Source: Sphingobacteriaceae bacterium (GTDB lineage Bacteria; Bacteroidota; Bacteroidia; Sphingobacteriales; Sphingobacteriaceae). Taken from it: a DNA stretch of 50,006 bases. The notes under the pieces are model-generated. The model ran no database searches and had not been told where the DNA came from. It saw only the letters and a list, made by a program, of their open reading frames with translations. Positions 42,778 to 50,006 of this stretch are shown here, one piece after another. The stretch covers positions 1 to 50,006 of the forward strand of contig CANHGR010000015.1 of NCBI GenBank assembly GCA_947460875.1, read 5' to 3'. Position 1 is the stretch's first letter, and each line of letters starts with the position of its first letter. The translations under genes and the position numbers were made by a program.

Positions 42778-44049
42778 TTATATCGTCGTACCATTAGGCA
42801 AAAAAGCCGATTTTTTGACGACGACAATCCCTTCTCTAACCGTATATTTTCCATAATCGCCATCAGTCAGATGCGCTCCGCCTGTGATGCGCACATCGTC
42901 GCCAATTTGGCAATTCTTGTCGAGAATTGCATTTTCAATATAGCAACGTTCGCCAATCCCCATGATCGGAGTACTTGTGTCGCTTGCCTTGTCAAGTTGA
43001 TCCAACGTCTGGTAGTAATCTGTACCCATTACATAGCTCGCCACGATCGTTGTTCCCCTTCCAATCCTTGTTCGGATACCAATTACCGATCGTTCAATTC
43101 TACTTGCATTGATGATACATCCATCAGCAATTATCGTTTTTTCTAAGACAGTACCTGAAATTTTAGAGGGGGGCAGCATACGCGGCCTACTATAAATACT
43201 ATGTTTATCAAATAAATTAAACGCTGGAATGTCATCAGTTAAGCCAATATTGGCCTCAAAGAAAGATGGAATGCTTCCGATATCGGTCCAATACCCTTCA
43301 TACTGATAGCTTAATACTTTGTGCGACGTGATCGCATCAGGTATGATTTCTTTTCCGAAATCAGCGTGCTGATCACCTTTTAATAGATCAAAAAGCGCTT
43401 TACGGTTAAAGACATAAATTCCCATGGAGGCAAGATAGTTTTTCCCTTCTTTTTGCATCTGCTCGCTTACTTCAGATTCAAGTCCGCTAAGTTTTTCAGC
43501 CTTTGGCTTTTCTACAAAAGATGTAATATAATTTTGGTCGTCAGTTTTTAGGATACCGAATCCGGTTGCATCCTTGGCATTTACCGGGATAGTGCCTATC
43601 GAAATATCGGCGCCACTTTTTTCATGGTTGAGGATCATGTCTTCAAAATCCATTTGATAGAGCTGATCTCCGGATAAAATTAAAACATAGTTAAATTCAT
43701 GAACGTCAAGATAGTGCAATGACCGACGTACCGCGTCAGCGGTACCTTGAAACCACTCCCTAGTATGCGGCGTCTGCTCTGCTGCGAGAATATCAACAAA
43801 TGCACTGCTGAAAATGCTAAAATGGTAAGTATTTTTTATGTGTTTGTTCAGCGATGCTGAATTAAACTGTGTTAAAACAAATATCCTGTTGATCCCGGCA
43901 TGGAGGCAATTGGAAATAGGAATATCGACCAGACGGTATTTACCGGCGATCGGAACCGCTGGCTTTGACCTTGTAGCAGTTAGGGGATGTAAGCGAGAAC
44001 CTTGTCCTCCGCCCAGCACTACTGCGATTGCTTTTGTGACCATGCTCAT
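42778..44049 (-). CDS. glgC: Glucose-1-phosphate adenylyltransferase GlgC
   Basis: GlgC makes ADP-glucose from glucose 1-phosphate and ATP, the regulated step of glycogen synthesis. The 423-residue protein has LGGGQGSRLHPLTATRSKPAVPIAGKYRLV near residues 12-42 (nucleotide loop and activator site), ISGDQLYQMD, GIYVFNR, YWTDIGSIPSFFEANI and a C-terminal left-handed beta-helix domain (IGRGTTIVASYVMG, NCQIGDDVRITGG). It starts inside the glgA stop codon (ATGA overlap), so glgA-glgC are translationally coupled. Confidence 0.97.
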   Translation of the reverse strand: MSMVTKAIAVVLGGGQGSRLHPLTATRSKPAVPIAGKYRLVDIPISNCLHAGINRIFVLTQFNSASLNKHIKNTYHFSIFSSAFVDILAAEQTPHTREWFQGTADAVRRSLHYLDVHEFNYVLILSGDQLYQMDFEDMILNHEKSGADISIGTIPVNAKDATGFGILKTDDQNYITSFVEKPKAEKLSGLESEVSEQMQKEGKNYLASMGIYVFNRKALFDLLKGDQHADFGKEIIPDAITSHKVLSYQYEGYWTDIGSIPSFFEANIGLTDDIPAFNLFDKHSIYSRPRMLPPSKISGTVLEKTIIADGCIINASRIERSVIGIRTRIGRGTTIVASYVMGTDYYQTLDQLDKASDTSTPIMGIGERCYIENAILDKNCQIGDDVRITGGAHLTDGDYGKYTVREGIVVVKKSAFLPNGTTI

Positions 44050-45467
44050 AGGTGTTTTAGGCTTTTATAAAGATTAATATATTGTTTGGCTGATGTATTC
44101 CACGAAAAATCGAGAGACATCATTCGTTTTTGTAATGTATTTAATTTTGTTTCGTCTGAGTACAGTTTGACGGCTCTGTCTACCGCTTCGCACACATTTT
44201 CGATGCTGGCTTCCTCGAAAGTAATACCATAACCTTTAGGCGTATCAAAGTCTACAACGGTGTCTTTTAGCCCGCCGGTGCGGCGAACCATTGGCATTGT
44301 CCCATAGCGCATCGAGTAGAGTTGGTTTAACCCACAAGGCTCCACACGCGAGGGCATCAGTAAAAAATCCGCACCAGCATATATTCGATGCGAAAGCATC
44401 TCATCATAACCGATAAAAACATTATAGTTTTTATGACGGCCATGATATAGCTTTTTGAGTTTATTTTCCACTACAAGCTCGCCCGAACCCAGCACGATAA
44501 AATTGATCTTGTTTTTATGAGTCAGTAGACTTTTAGCTATAATTTCCGGCAAAAGATCAGAGCCTTTTTCACTAACTAAGCGTCCAATAAATGCAAATAA
44601 AGGCTTTTTTACTGCTAATCCAAATTCATGGCAAAGCAATTTTTTATTCTTAAATTTTCCCTTCTTTAGCGAATCGGTGGTGTAATTATTTACGATCATT
44701 TGATCCGTTCCAGGATCCCAGACTTGCATATCGATCCCATTAATGATACCCCTGCCCTTTGCTTTTTCCATTTGGAATAAATGCTCTAATCCATTTGAGT
44801 TAATTGAAAGTTCTTCCAAATAACTAGGCGAAACCGTTGTGAACATATCGCAGCACTTTACCGCTGTTGCGAGGGGGTTAATGCATCCACCCCAATCAAG
44901 CAAACCGGTCATTGTCAAGTCGATTTCTGGTAGATAGCTAACTTTGTTCCAGCCAAACCATCCCTGGTACTGACCATTATGGATAGTACAAACCGTTCTG
45001 ATGGCCGAAAGATTACGATATCTTCCAGAATGACTAATCAGAAATGGAACTAAGCCGGAATGATGATCATGACAATGAATGACATCAGGTTTTTTTGGCG
45101 TTTGCACCATCCAATCTAAGAAAGCAAGTTGGTAGGCTACAAATTGTTCGGTTTCATCATTATAAGCATATACTTCTTCGCGATCTAGCAAACCCGGAAT
45201 ATGAACGAGGTACAAAGGAAATCCTAATTTATTAGTACGTTCTTTTAAAATCTGGAAGTTAAAGGGACGGTTTCCTAAATTGCTTGCTGCTTCATATACC
45301 ACCTCAAAATCGTTCTCTCTTACAAACTTTCGGTCGTAATAAGGCATTACAACAGAAGCCTTTAGGCCAGATAAGCATTGGTATTTCGGAAGAGCGCCGA
45401 GTACGTCTCCCAATCCTCCAACTTTAGCCACAGGATAGCATTCGGCACTTAGATGGATGACGTTCAT
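44046..45467 (-). CDS. glgA: Glycogen synthase GlgA (ADP-glucose type)
   Basis: GlgA elongates alpha-1,4-glucan from ADP-glucose. The 473-residue GT5 protein has the ADP-glucose-binding KVGGLGDVLGALP (15-27), CHDHHSGLVPFL, TIHNGQYQGWF, the GT1-like C-terminal domain with FIGRLVSEKGSDLL and the conserved PSRVEPCGLNQLYSMRYGTMPMVRRTGGL. It is the first gene of a glgA-glgC pair. Glycogen branching and degradation genes are not in the window. Confidence 0.96.
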   Translation of the reverse strand: MNVIHLSAECYPVAKVGGLGDVLGALPKYQCLSGLKASVVMPYYDRKFVRENDFEVVYEAASNLGNRPFNFQILKERTNKLGFPLYLVHIPGLLDREEVYAYNDETEQFVAYQLAFLDWMVQTPKKPDVIHCHDHHSGLVPFLISHSGRYRNLSAIRTVCTIHNGQYQGWFGWNKVSYLPEIDLTMTGLLDWGGCINPLATAVKCCDMFTTVSPSYLEELSINSNGLEHLFQMEKAKGRGIINGIDMQVWDPGTDQMIVNNYTTDSLKKGKFKNKKLLCHEFGLAVKKPLFAFIGRLVSEKGSDLLPEIIAKSLLTHKNKINFIVLGSGELVVENKLKKLYHGRHKNYNVFIGYDEMLSHRIYAGADFLLMPSRVEPCGLNQLYSMRYGTMPMVRRTGGLKDTVVDFDTPKGYGITFEEASIENVCEAVDRAVKLYSDETKLNTLQKRMMSLDFSWNTSAKQYINLYKSLKHL

Positions 45468-45565
45468 CTTAGAAAAAGAAACAGATTTTCAAATGGTTAT
45501 GAAAGATAATGATTTAAATATAAAACAAGCAAGAAATTAATTTCATAGGTCTCAAGAAATTGCGA

Positions 45566-48367
45566 TTAATGAGCTTCTAGCCAATTATTTCCTTGTCCGA
45601 TTTCCACAACTATCGGAACGATTGTTTTGATCGCATGCTTCATGCCATATTCAATAATCGGCTTGAGCGTTTCGACTTCATAGAGCGGAACATCAAAAAC
45701 CAGCTCATCATGGACCTGCATGGTCATTTTGGCTTCAATTTTTTGCTCCATCATCTCCCTGTGGATATTAATCATCGCAATTTTTATCATATCTGCAGCA
45801 GATCCTTGGATTGGGGCATTAATCGCATTTCGCTCGGCGAAGCCACGCACGGTTTGGTTGGCCGAATTAATGTCGCGCAGGTAGCGCCTTCTGCCCATTA
45901 TGGTTTGAACGTAACCGTTTTCACGGGCAAAGTTCATCGTATCATTCATGTATCGTTTGATACCGGAATATTGCGCAAAGTACTGCTCAATAATCTCTGC
46001 AGCTTCTTTTCTTGGGATGCCCAGGCTCTGCGATAAACCAAAGGCTGATTGACCGTAGATGATACCGAAGTTTACGGCCTTTGCATTGCGTCTCTTATCG
46101 GAATCTACTTCTTCTAATGAAATTCCGTATACTTTCGCCGCAGTTGCTGTGTGGATGTCCAATCCCTGAGCAAAGGCCTCCATCATATTTTCGTCCTTGC
46201 TGATCTCTGCAATCAGGCGCAACTCAATCTGCGAATAATCGGCAGAAAGAATAACATGATTCTCCGACCTCGGAATAAAAGCTTTTCGCACTTCGCGACC
46301 GCGTTCCGTTCGGATAGGAATATTTTGAAGGTTTGGATTGTTAGAACTCAATCGTCCAGTAGCTGCAACTGCTTGATTATAAGAGGTATGTACTCGTCCG
46401 GTTTTTGGATTAATCATCAATGGCAGCGCATCGACATATGTGGATTTTAGCTTTTGCATCTGCCTGAAATCCAGAATATCCTTTACTATATCGCTTTTAT
46501 TTGCCAAGGCAATCAATACGTCTTCTCCGGTTTGATATTGTCCGGTTTTTGTCTTTTTTGCTTTAGGATCTAATTGGAGCTTATCGAACAGTACTTCGCC
46601 CAATTGCTTTGGTGAGGCAATATTAAAACGTAAGCCCGCTTTTTCATAAATGGTTTTCTCCAGTACTGCGATATCAATTTGCAGCGAAAGAGAAAAATCC
46701 TTCAGGGCGTTCTGATCAATACGCACCCCTTCGCTTTCTATATCTGCCAATACGTAAATCAACGGATTTTCTATTTCTGTTGCTAATTTTGACGCTCCCA
46801 CTTGCTCCAGCATCGGCTCAAAGACATCTTTCAATTGTAGCGTGATATCCGCATCTTCGGCAGCATACTCTTTTATCTGTTCAAGCTCCACATCTCGCAT
46901 ACTACCTTGGGCTTTGCCTTTGGCGCCGATCAAAGAACTAATAGATACTGGTGTATATTGCAAGTAATTCTCTGCCAAAATATCCATGTTATGCCGCGTG
47001 TCCGGATCGATCAGATAATGCGCTAACATCGTGTCAAAAAGCTTACCCTTAACCTCCACACAATACCATTTCAGAATCAGGATATCGTATTTTAAGTTTT
47101 GTCCTATTTTACGGATTTGCTCGTTTTCAAGCACCGGCTTAAATTCCTGGACTATTTTATTACACTCGTCCTGGTTAACAGGTACAGGAACATACCAACC
47201 TTCACCCGATTTGATCGCGAAAGATAATCCAACCAACTCTGCATTATTTGCATCTAAACCGGTAGTCTCCGTATCAAAGCAAATTGCTTTTTGAGCGCTC
47301 AATAAGCTGATCAGTTCTGCACGCTTTTCAGGTGTGTCTGCGAGAAAATAGTGATGTGGAGTATTCGAAATATTTTTTGACGGACGAATCGGTTCATCAA
47401 CTAAAATATTAGTTTGAACGACAATCGTTTTGGAGGCATTTCCGAAAAGATCCATCTGGCCTGATGTATGGGTGACAGAAACTTCTGTAACGTTAAACTC
47501 TTCGCCGAATACACGCCTTCCGATGGTGCGGAATTCGAGTTCTGCAAAAAGGGGTTCGAGTAATTCGCGACTAGGTTCTGTGATTATTAAGGATTCCTCG
47601 TCCAATTCGACCGGCGCATTTAAGATGATTTTAGCGAGTTTTTTAGAAACCAGTCCCTGCTCGGCAAACTGTTCAACGTTTTCTTTCAGCTTTCCTTTTA
47701 ACTCGTGACTATTCGCAATGATGTTTTCTACCGATCCGTATTGTTTGATGAGTAGTTTAGCAGTTTTTTCGCCCACTCCGGGAATTCCCGGAATATTATC
47801 AACCGCATCGCCCCAAAGCCCTAAAATGTCCACTACCTGTTCAACATGTTCAATCTCCCATTTAGCCAGGACTTCAGGCACACCTAGAATTTCCATATCA
47901 TTACCCATACGGGATGGTTTATAGATGAATATGTTTTCAGAAACTAGTTGTGCAAAATCCTTATCGGGAGTCATGCAAAAGACGGTAAAGCCTACTTGTT
48001 CTGCTTTTTTTGCAAGTGTTCCAATGATATCATCTGCTTCAAATCCGTCGGACGTGATGACGGGTATGTTAAATCCCTCAATCAGCTTGAAAACATAGGG
48101 TAAGGCGCGTGAAAGATCCTCAGGCATCGATTCGCGATGAGCTTTGTAAGCAGCAAAATCAGTATGTCTTTCGGTAGGCGCCTGGGTGTCAAACACTACC
48201 GCCATGTGCGATGGTTTTTCTTTTTTCAATACCTCCATCAGCGTATTGGCAAAGCCCATTACCGCCGAAGTGTTGAGACCTGAGGATGTAAAACGCGGGT
48301 TTTTACTTAAGGCGAAATGTGCCCGGTAAACGAGAGCCATACCGTCGAGGAGGAAGAGTTTTTTCAT
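45566..48367 (-). CDS. polA: DNA polymerase I
   Basis: PolA fills gaps and removes RNA primers in replication and repair. The 933-residue protein has all three domains. An N-terminal 5'-3' exonuclease (1-290; FLLDGMALVYRAHFAL, DGFEADDIIGTLA, GIPGVGEKTAKLL) is followed by a 3'-5' exonuclease (about 340-530; CFDTETTGLDANNAELVGL with the acidic catalytic residues kept, YDILILKWY). The family A polymerase (about 560-933) has SADYSQIELRLIAE, KAVNFGIIYGQSAFGLSQ and MQVHDELVFDVP. The proofreading domain therefore looks active. A -7-like box lies 50 bp upstream. Confidence 0.98.
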   Translation of the reverse strand: MKKLFLLDGMALVYRAHFALSKNPRFTSSGLNTSAVMGFANTLMEVLKKEKPSHMAVVFDTQAPTERHTDFAAYKAHRESMPEDLSRALPYVFKLIEGFNIPVITSDGFEADDIIGTLAKKAEQVGFTVFCMTPDKDFAQLVSENIFIYKPSRMGNDMEILGVPEVLAKWEIEHVEQVVDILGLWGDAVDNIPGIPGVGEKTAKLLIKQYGSVENIIANSHELKGKLKENVEQFAEQGLVSKKLAKIILNAPVELDEESLIITEPSRELLEPLFAELEFRTIGRRVFGEEFNVTEVSVTHTSGQMDLFGNASKTIVVQTNILVDEPIRPSKNISNTPHHYFLADTPEKRAELISLLSAQKAICFDTETTGLDANNAELVGLSFAIKSGEGWYVPVPVNQDECNKIVQEFKPVLENEQIRKIGQNLKYDILILKWYCVEVKGKLFDTMLAHYLIDPDTRHNMDILAENYLQYTPVSISSLIGAKGKAQGSMRDVELEQIKEYAAEDADITLQLKDVFEPMLEQVGASKLATEIENPLIYVLADIESEGVRIDQNALKDFSLSLQIDIAVLEKTIYEKAGLRFNIASPKQLGEVLFDKLQLDPKAKKTKTGQYQTGEDVLIALANKSDIVKDILDFRQMQKLKSTYVDALPLMINPKTGRVHTSYNQAVAATGRLSSNNPNLQNIPIRTERGREVRKAFIPRSENHVILSADYSQIELRLIAEISKDENMMEAFAQGLDIHTATAAKVYGISLEEVDSDKRRNAKAVNFGIIYGQSAFGLSQSLGIPRKEAAEIIEQYFAQYSGIKRYMNDTMNFARENGYVQTIMGRRRYLRDINSANQTVRGFAERNAINAPIQGSAADMIKIAMINIHREMMEQKIEAKMTMQVHDELVFDVPLYEVETLKPIIEYGMKHAIKTIVPIVVEIGQGNNWLEAH

Positions 48368-48416
48368 TGGAGGGATAACATGATTACACCGATAACAAGA
48401 TTATAAAGACTATTTT

Positions 48417-48424
48417 CAAAGTTA
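48417..48424 (-). promoter_or_regulatory. Candidate -7 promoter box for polA
   Basis: On the minus strand these bases read TAACTTTG, a full match to TAnnTTTG, 50 bp before the polA start codon. No convincing TTTG is present at -33. The 5' leader would be about 45 nt. Confidence 0.35.
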
Positions 48425-48442
48425 GAAATCTTATTGAATCCT

Positions 48443-49015
48443 TTACCTGAAACTGCAATTTGCGAGGTGGTCGTTTATCATTCCTGTGGCTTGCATGTGT
48501 GCATAACAAATGGTCGGTCCGAAGAACTTGAAGCCCCTTTTTTTCATGTTTTTGGCAATGGCATCTGATAGTGCTGTACGGGCCGGCAAATCAGAAATCT
48601 CGAGGGGCGAGTTAACCAGAGGCTTCTGATCGGGCATAAAAGAGTACATAAAGGCATCAAAAGAGCCGAATTCTTTCTGTACTTCTAAGAATAATTTCGC
48701 GTTGCTTATGGCTGATACAATTTTTAATCTGTTACGGATAATCCCTGTATCCTGAAGCAATCGCTCCACATCCTCATCCGAAAATGTTGATACTTTAATG
48801 GGATCAAATCCGGCGAAAGCATTCCTGTAATTTTCTCTCTTTCTCAAAATCGTAATCCAGCTTAACCCCGCTTGCGCGGATTCAAGAACAAGAAACTCAA
48901 ATAGCACTTTGTCGTCATGCACTTCTTTGCCCCATTCTTCATCATGATATTTGGTGTAGCTCGGGTCGCTGCCACACCAGGCGCAGCGGATGAGATTAGG
49001 ATTATCAGTAGGCAT
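48443..49015 (-). CDS. tag: DNA-3-methyladenine glycosylase I
   Basis: Tag excises 3-methyladenine from alkylated DNA. The 190-residue protein has the zinc-site Cys and His in RCAWCGSDPSYTKYHDEEWG (10-29), the LESAQAGLSWITILRKRENYR helix, FDPIKVSTFSDEDVERLL and the C-terminal FGPTICYAHMQATGMINDHL, which supplies the other zinc ligands (His and Cys). Length matches E. coli Tag. It is upstream of polA on the same strand with a 75-bp gap. Confidence 0.96.
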   Translation of the reverse strand: MPTDNPNLIRCAWCGSDPSYTKYHDEEWGKEVHDDKVLFEFLVLESAQAGLSWITILRKRENYRNAFAGFDPIKVSTFSDEDVERLLQDTGIIRNRLKIVSAISNAKLFLEVQKEFGSFDAFMYSFMPDQKPLVNSPLEISDLPARTALSDAIAKNMKKRGFKFFGPTICYAHMQATGMINDHLANCSFR

Positions 49016-49463
49016 CTGAGACAGGAAATGGTTTAGAAAATGTAGGACGGTTTGAAATGATTTTACTTGATAGTTTAGTTTTTAATAGCTTGTAATCAGC
49101 TACTTGGCTTTTATGTTTTTAATTTTTTTGGAATAGGTATCAATACGTTTTAAAAAATATTCGAGTAAAATTTAATGGTCTGCCTTGCTTGGAATAGTTC
49201 GAGCAATTTTGGTTTCAATTTTCAAAGAATCGAATCAATCGAAAATACTGGAGCTTTCGGCGCTTATTATTTTTTGGTGTGATGTTTTATTTCAGTTCAC
49301 TATAAATTTGAAATCACAACATCATTCTAGTCTTGGTTTATGTTTGGGTTAATAATGTAATATGTCGAATAGAGACAGTCTAGACATGAAGATCAATCAG
49401 AATAGAATTTCAATTTATTTTACTAGATTATTTCAGCCTGAGTAAATACGCCTGGATCTTCCC
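49016..49463. other. AT-rich gap between tag and the alkyltransferase-like gene
   Basis: About 450 bp with no credible frame, RNA gene or repeat that I can recognise. It should carry the tag promoter and the 3' end of the trmB/alkyltransferase-like transcript. Confidence 0.4.
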
Positions 49464-49796
49464 TCAGCCCAATTCCACACCCGGATCCCAATATAGCTTC
49501 TTAAAATCAATAACTTTATCATCCTCCACCTTAACCCCTTCATTTTCTAGCAGCTGCTGCATTAAATTAGCTGTACCAAAATGATGCTTTCCAGTTAATA
49601 AACCGCTTCTGTTAACTACTCGATGTGCCGGCACGGGATGATGGGTGGTATGAGCAGCATTCATGGCATATCCTACCATTCTTGATGAGCGTACCATGCC
49701 AAGATAAGATGCGATAGCACCGTATGAAGTTACTCTTCCTCTTGGTATTTGGCGTACCACCTCGTAAACATCATCAAAAAAACTTTCGTTGCGCAT
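49464..49796 (-). CDS. Alkyltransferase-like protein (MGMT family without acceptor cysteine)
   Basis: The 110-residue protein is the DNA-binding domain of O6-methylguanine methyltransferase: VYEVVRQIPRGRVTSYGAIASYLG, SSRMVGYAMN and PVPAHRVVNRSGLLTGKHHF. In active transferases the motif is PCHRV; here Ala57 replaces the alkyl-accepting Cys, which is the definition of alkyltransferase-like (ATL) proteins. ATLs bind O6-alkylguanine and hand it to nucleotide excision repair. It starts directly after the trmB stop codon with no gap. Confidence 0.92.
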   Translation of the reverse strand: MRNESFFDDVYEVVRQIPRGRVTSYGAIASYLGMVRSSRMVGYAMNAAHTTHHPVPAHRVVNRSGLLTGKHHFGTANLMQQLLENEGVKVEDDKVIDFKKLYWDPGVELG

Positions 49797-50006
49797 TTAA
49801 TGAAAGCTGAACTTTAGGTAATTAATATTCTTATCATGAGCAAGGTATTTTTTCTCGTAATAGGTTTTAATGGAAAGAACATCATCAACAAATGTTGAAG
49901 AATATAAATCCTTAGTATCGATGTGAAGTTTCAATCCCAATTCAATTATTTTCTGAGCAGTGTACTCATATAATCCGTCATTGTCGGTCTTTAGGTGGAG
50001 TATTCC
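49797..50006 (-). CDS. trmB: tRNA (guanine-N7)-methyltransferase TrmB, C-terminal end (cut by window edge)
   Basis: The last 69 codons of a minus-strand gene enter from the window end. The translated segment begins GILHLKTDNDGLYEYTAQKI, where LKTDNDxLYEYT is a signature of TrmB, the enzyme that makes m7G46 in tRNA. It ends with KFSFH and TAA at 49797-49799. The N-terminal SAM-binding part is outside. Cotranscribed with the ATL gene. Confidence 0.9.
   Translation of the reverse strand, partial: GILHLKTDNDGLYEYTAQKIIELGLKLHIDTKDLYSSTFVDDVLSIKTYYEKKYLAHDKNINYLKFSFH

Noticed and set aside
45760-45768. DnaA-box-like TGTGGATAT
   Set aside because: Single imperfect copy inside the polA coding region; no cluster of boxes, so no origin is called.
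49016-49463. Small genes in the tag/ATL gap
   Set aside because: No frame longer than background with a plausible start or similarity on either strand.

Overview
The window reads as a chromosome segment of a Bacteroidota bacterium, most likely Sphingobacteriaceae (Pedobacter/Mucilaginibacter-like). This rests on family make-up: a DUF4175 membrane protein, an Ig-like (Big_5) lipoprotein, several DUF1080 (3-keto-disaccharide hydrolase family) secreted proteins, a RagB/SusD relic and a DUF6428 protein in an ars operon. Promoter-like sites with the Bacteroidota -7 box TAnnTTTG and the near absence of Shine-Dalgarno sequences agree. The genus is inference; no rRNA gene is present.

Region 1 (1-16 kb) is mostly housekeeping: the 5' part of ftsH with rsfS (minus strand), then birA, dsbD, pfkA, a PQQ-type sugar dehydrogenase and gmhA (plus strand). 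A stop-codon-containing bidirectional terminator separates gmhA from the convergent nadA, and nadB is divergent from nadA, giving the aspartate-to-quinolinate steps of NAD synthesis. A gamma-carbonic anhydrase-like protein, an Ig-like lipoprotein, mnmG and an ABC-F ATPase follow. The 32-bp gap between mnmG and the ABC-F gene holds a perfect 16-bp palindrome that matches a ParB parS site.

Region 2 (16-25 kb) has a pirin, then a minus-strand run of a 1153-aa DUF4175 protein, an RsbW-type anti-sigma kinase and ybeY. The assimilatory sulfate genes cysH-cysD-cysN (APS-reductase type) follow. The DUF4175 gene carries a 16-unit hexamer repeat coding Gly-Gln.

Region 3 (24.8-27.6 kb) is an arsenic resistance operon: a small conserved protein upstream, arsR, a DUF6428 protein with a vicinal-cysteine tail, an arsC-type arsenate reductase and an ACR3 arsenite efflux pump. 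Near-identical operator-like sequences directly precede arsR and the DUF6428 gene.

Region 4 (27.6-41 kb) is the accessory part. It starts with the 3' relic of a susD gene and holds two facing gene groups around a tRNA-Pro(GGG) gene. The plus-strand group has three DUF1080 proteins plus a soluble-dehydrogenase-like propeller fused to a blue-copper (cupredoxin) domain. The minus-strand group has a membrane-bound-dehydrogenase-type protein fused to HEAT repeats and a c-type cytochrome, a two-domain DUF1080 protein, an MFS sugar-acid type transporter and a Gfo/Idh/MocA oxidoreductase. Together they look like a periplasmic oxidative (3-keto-glycoside) sugar pathway with its own electron carriers. 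It is the best candidate in the window for an incompletely described system. A decayed secreted-protein gene follows.

Region 5 (41-50 kb) returns to core genes: a class C beta-lactamase-fold lipoprotein, YbaB, glgC-glgA (glycogen synthesis), polA, tag, an alkyltransferase-like protein lacking the acceptor cysteine, and the 3' end of trmB. No CRISPR array, prophage or intact insertion sequence was seen.
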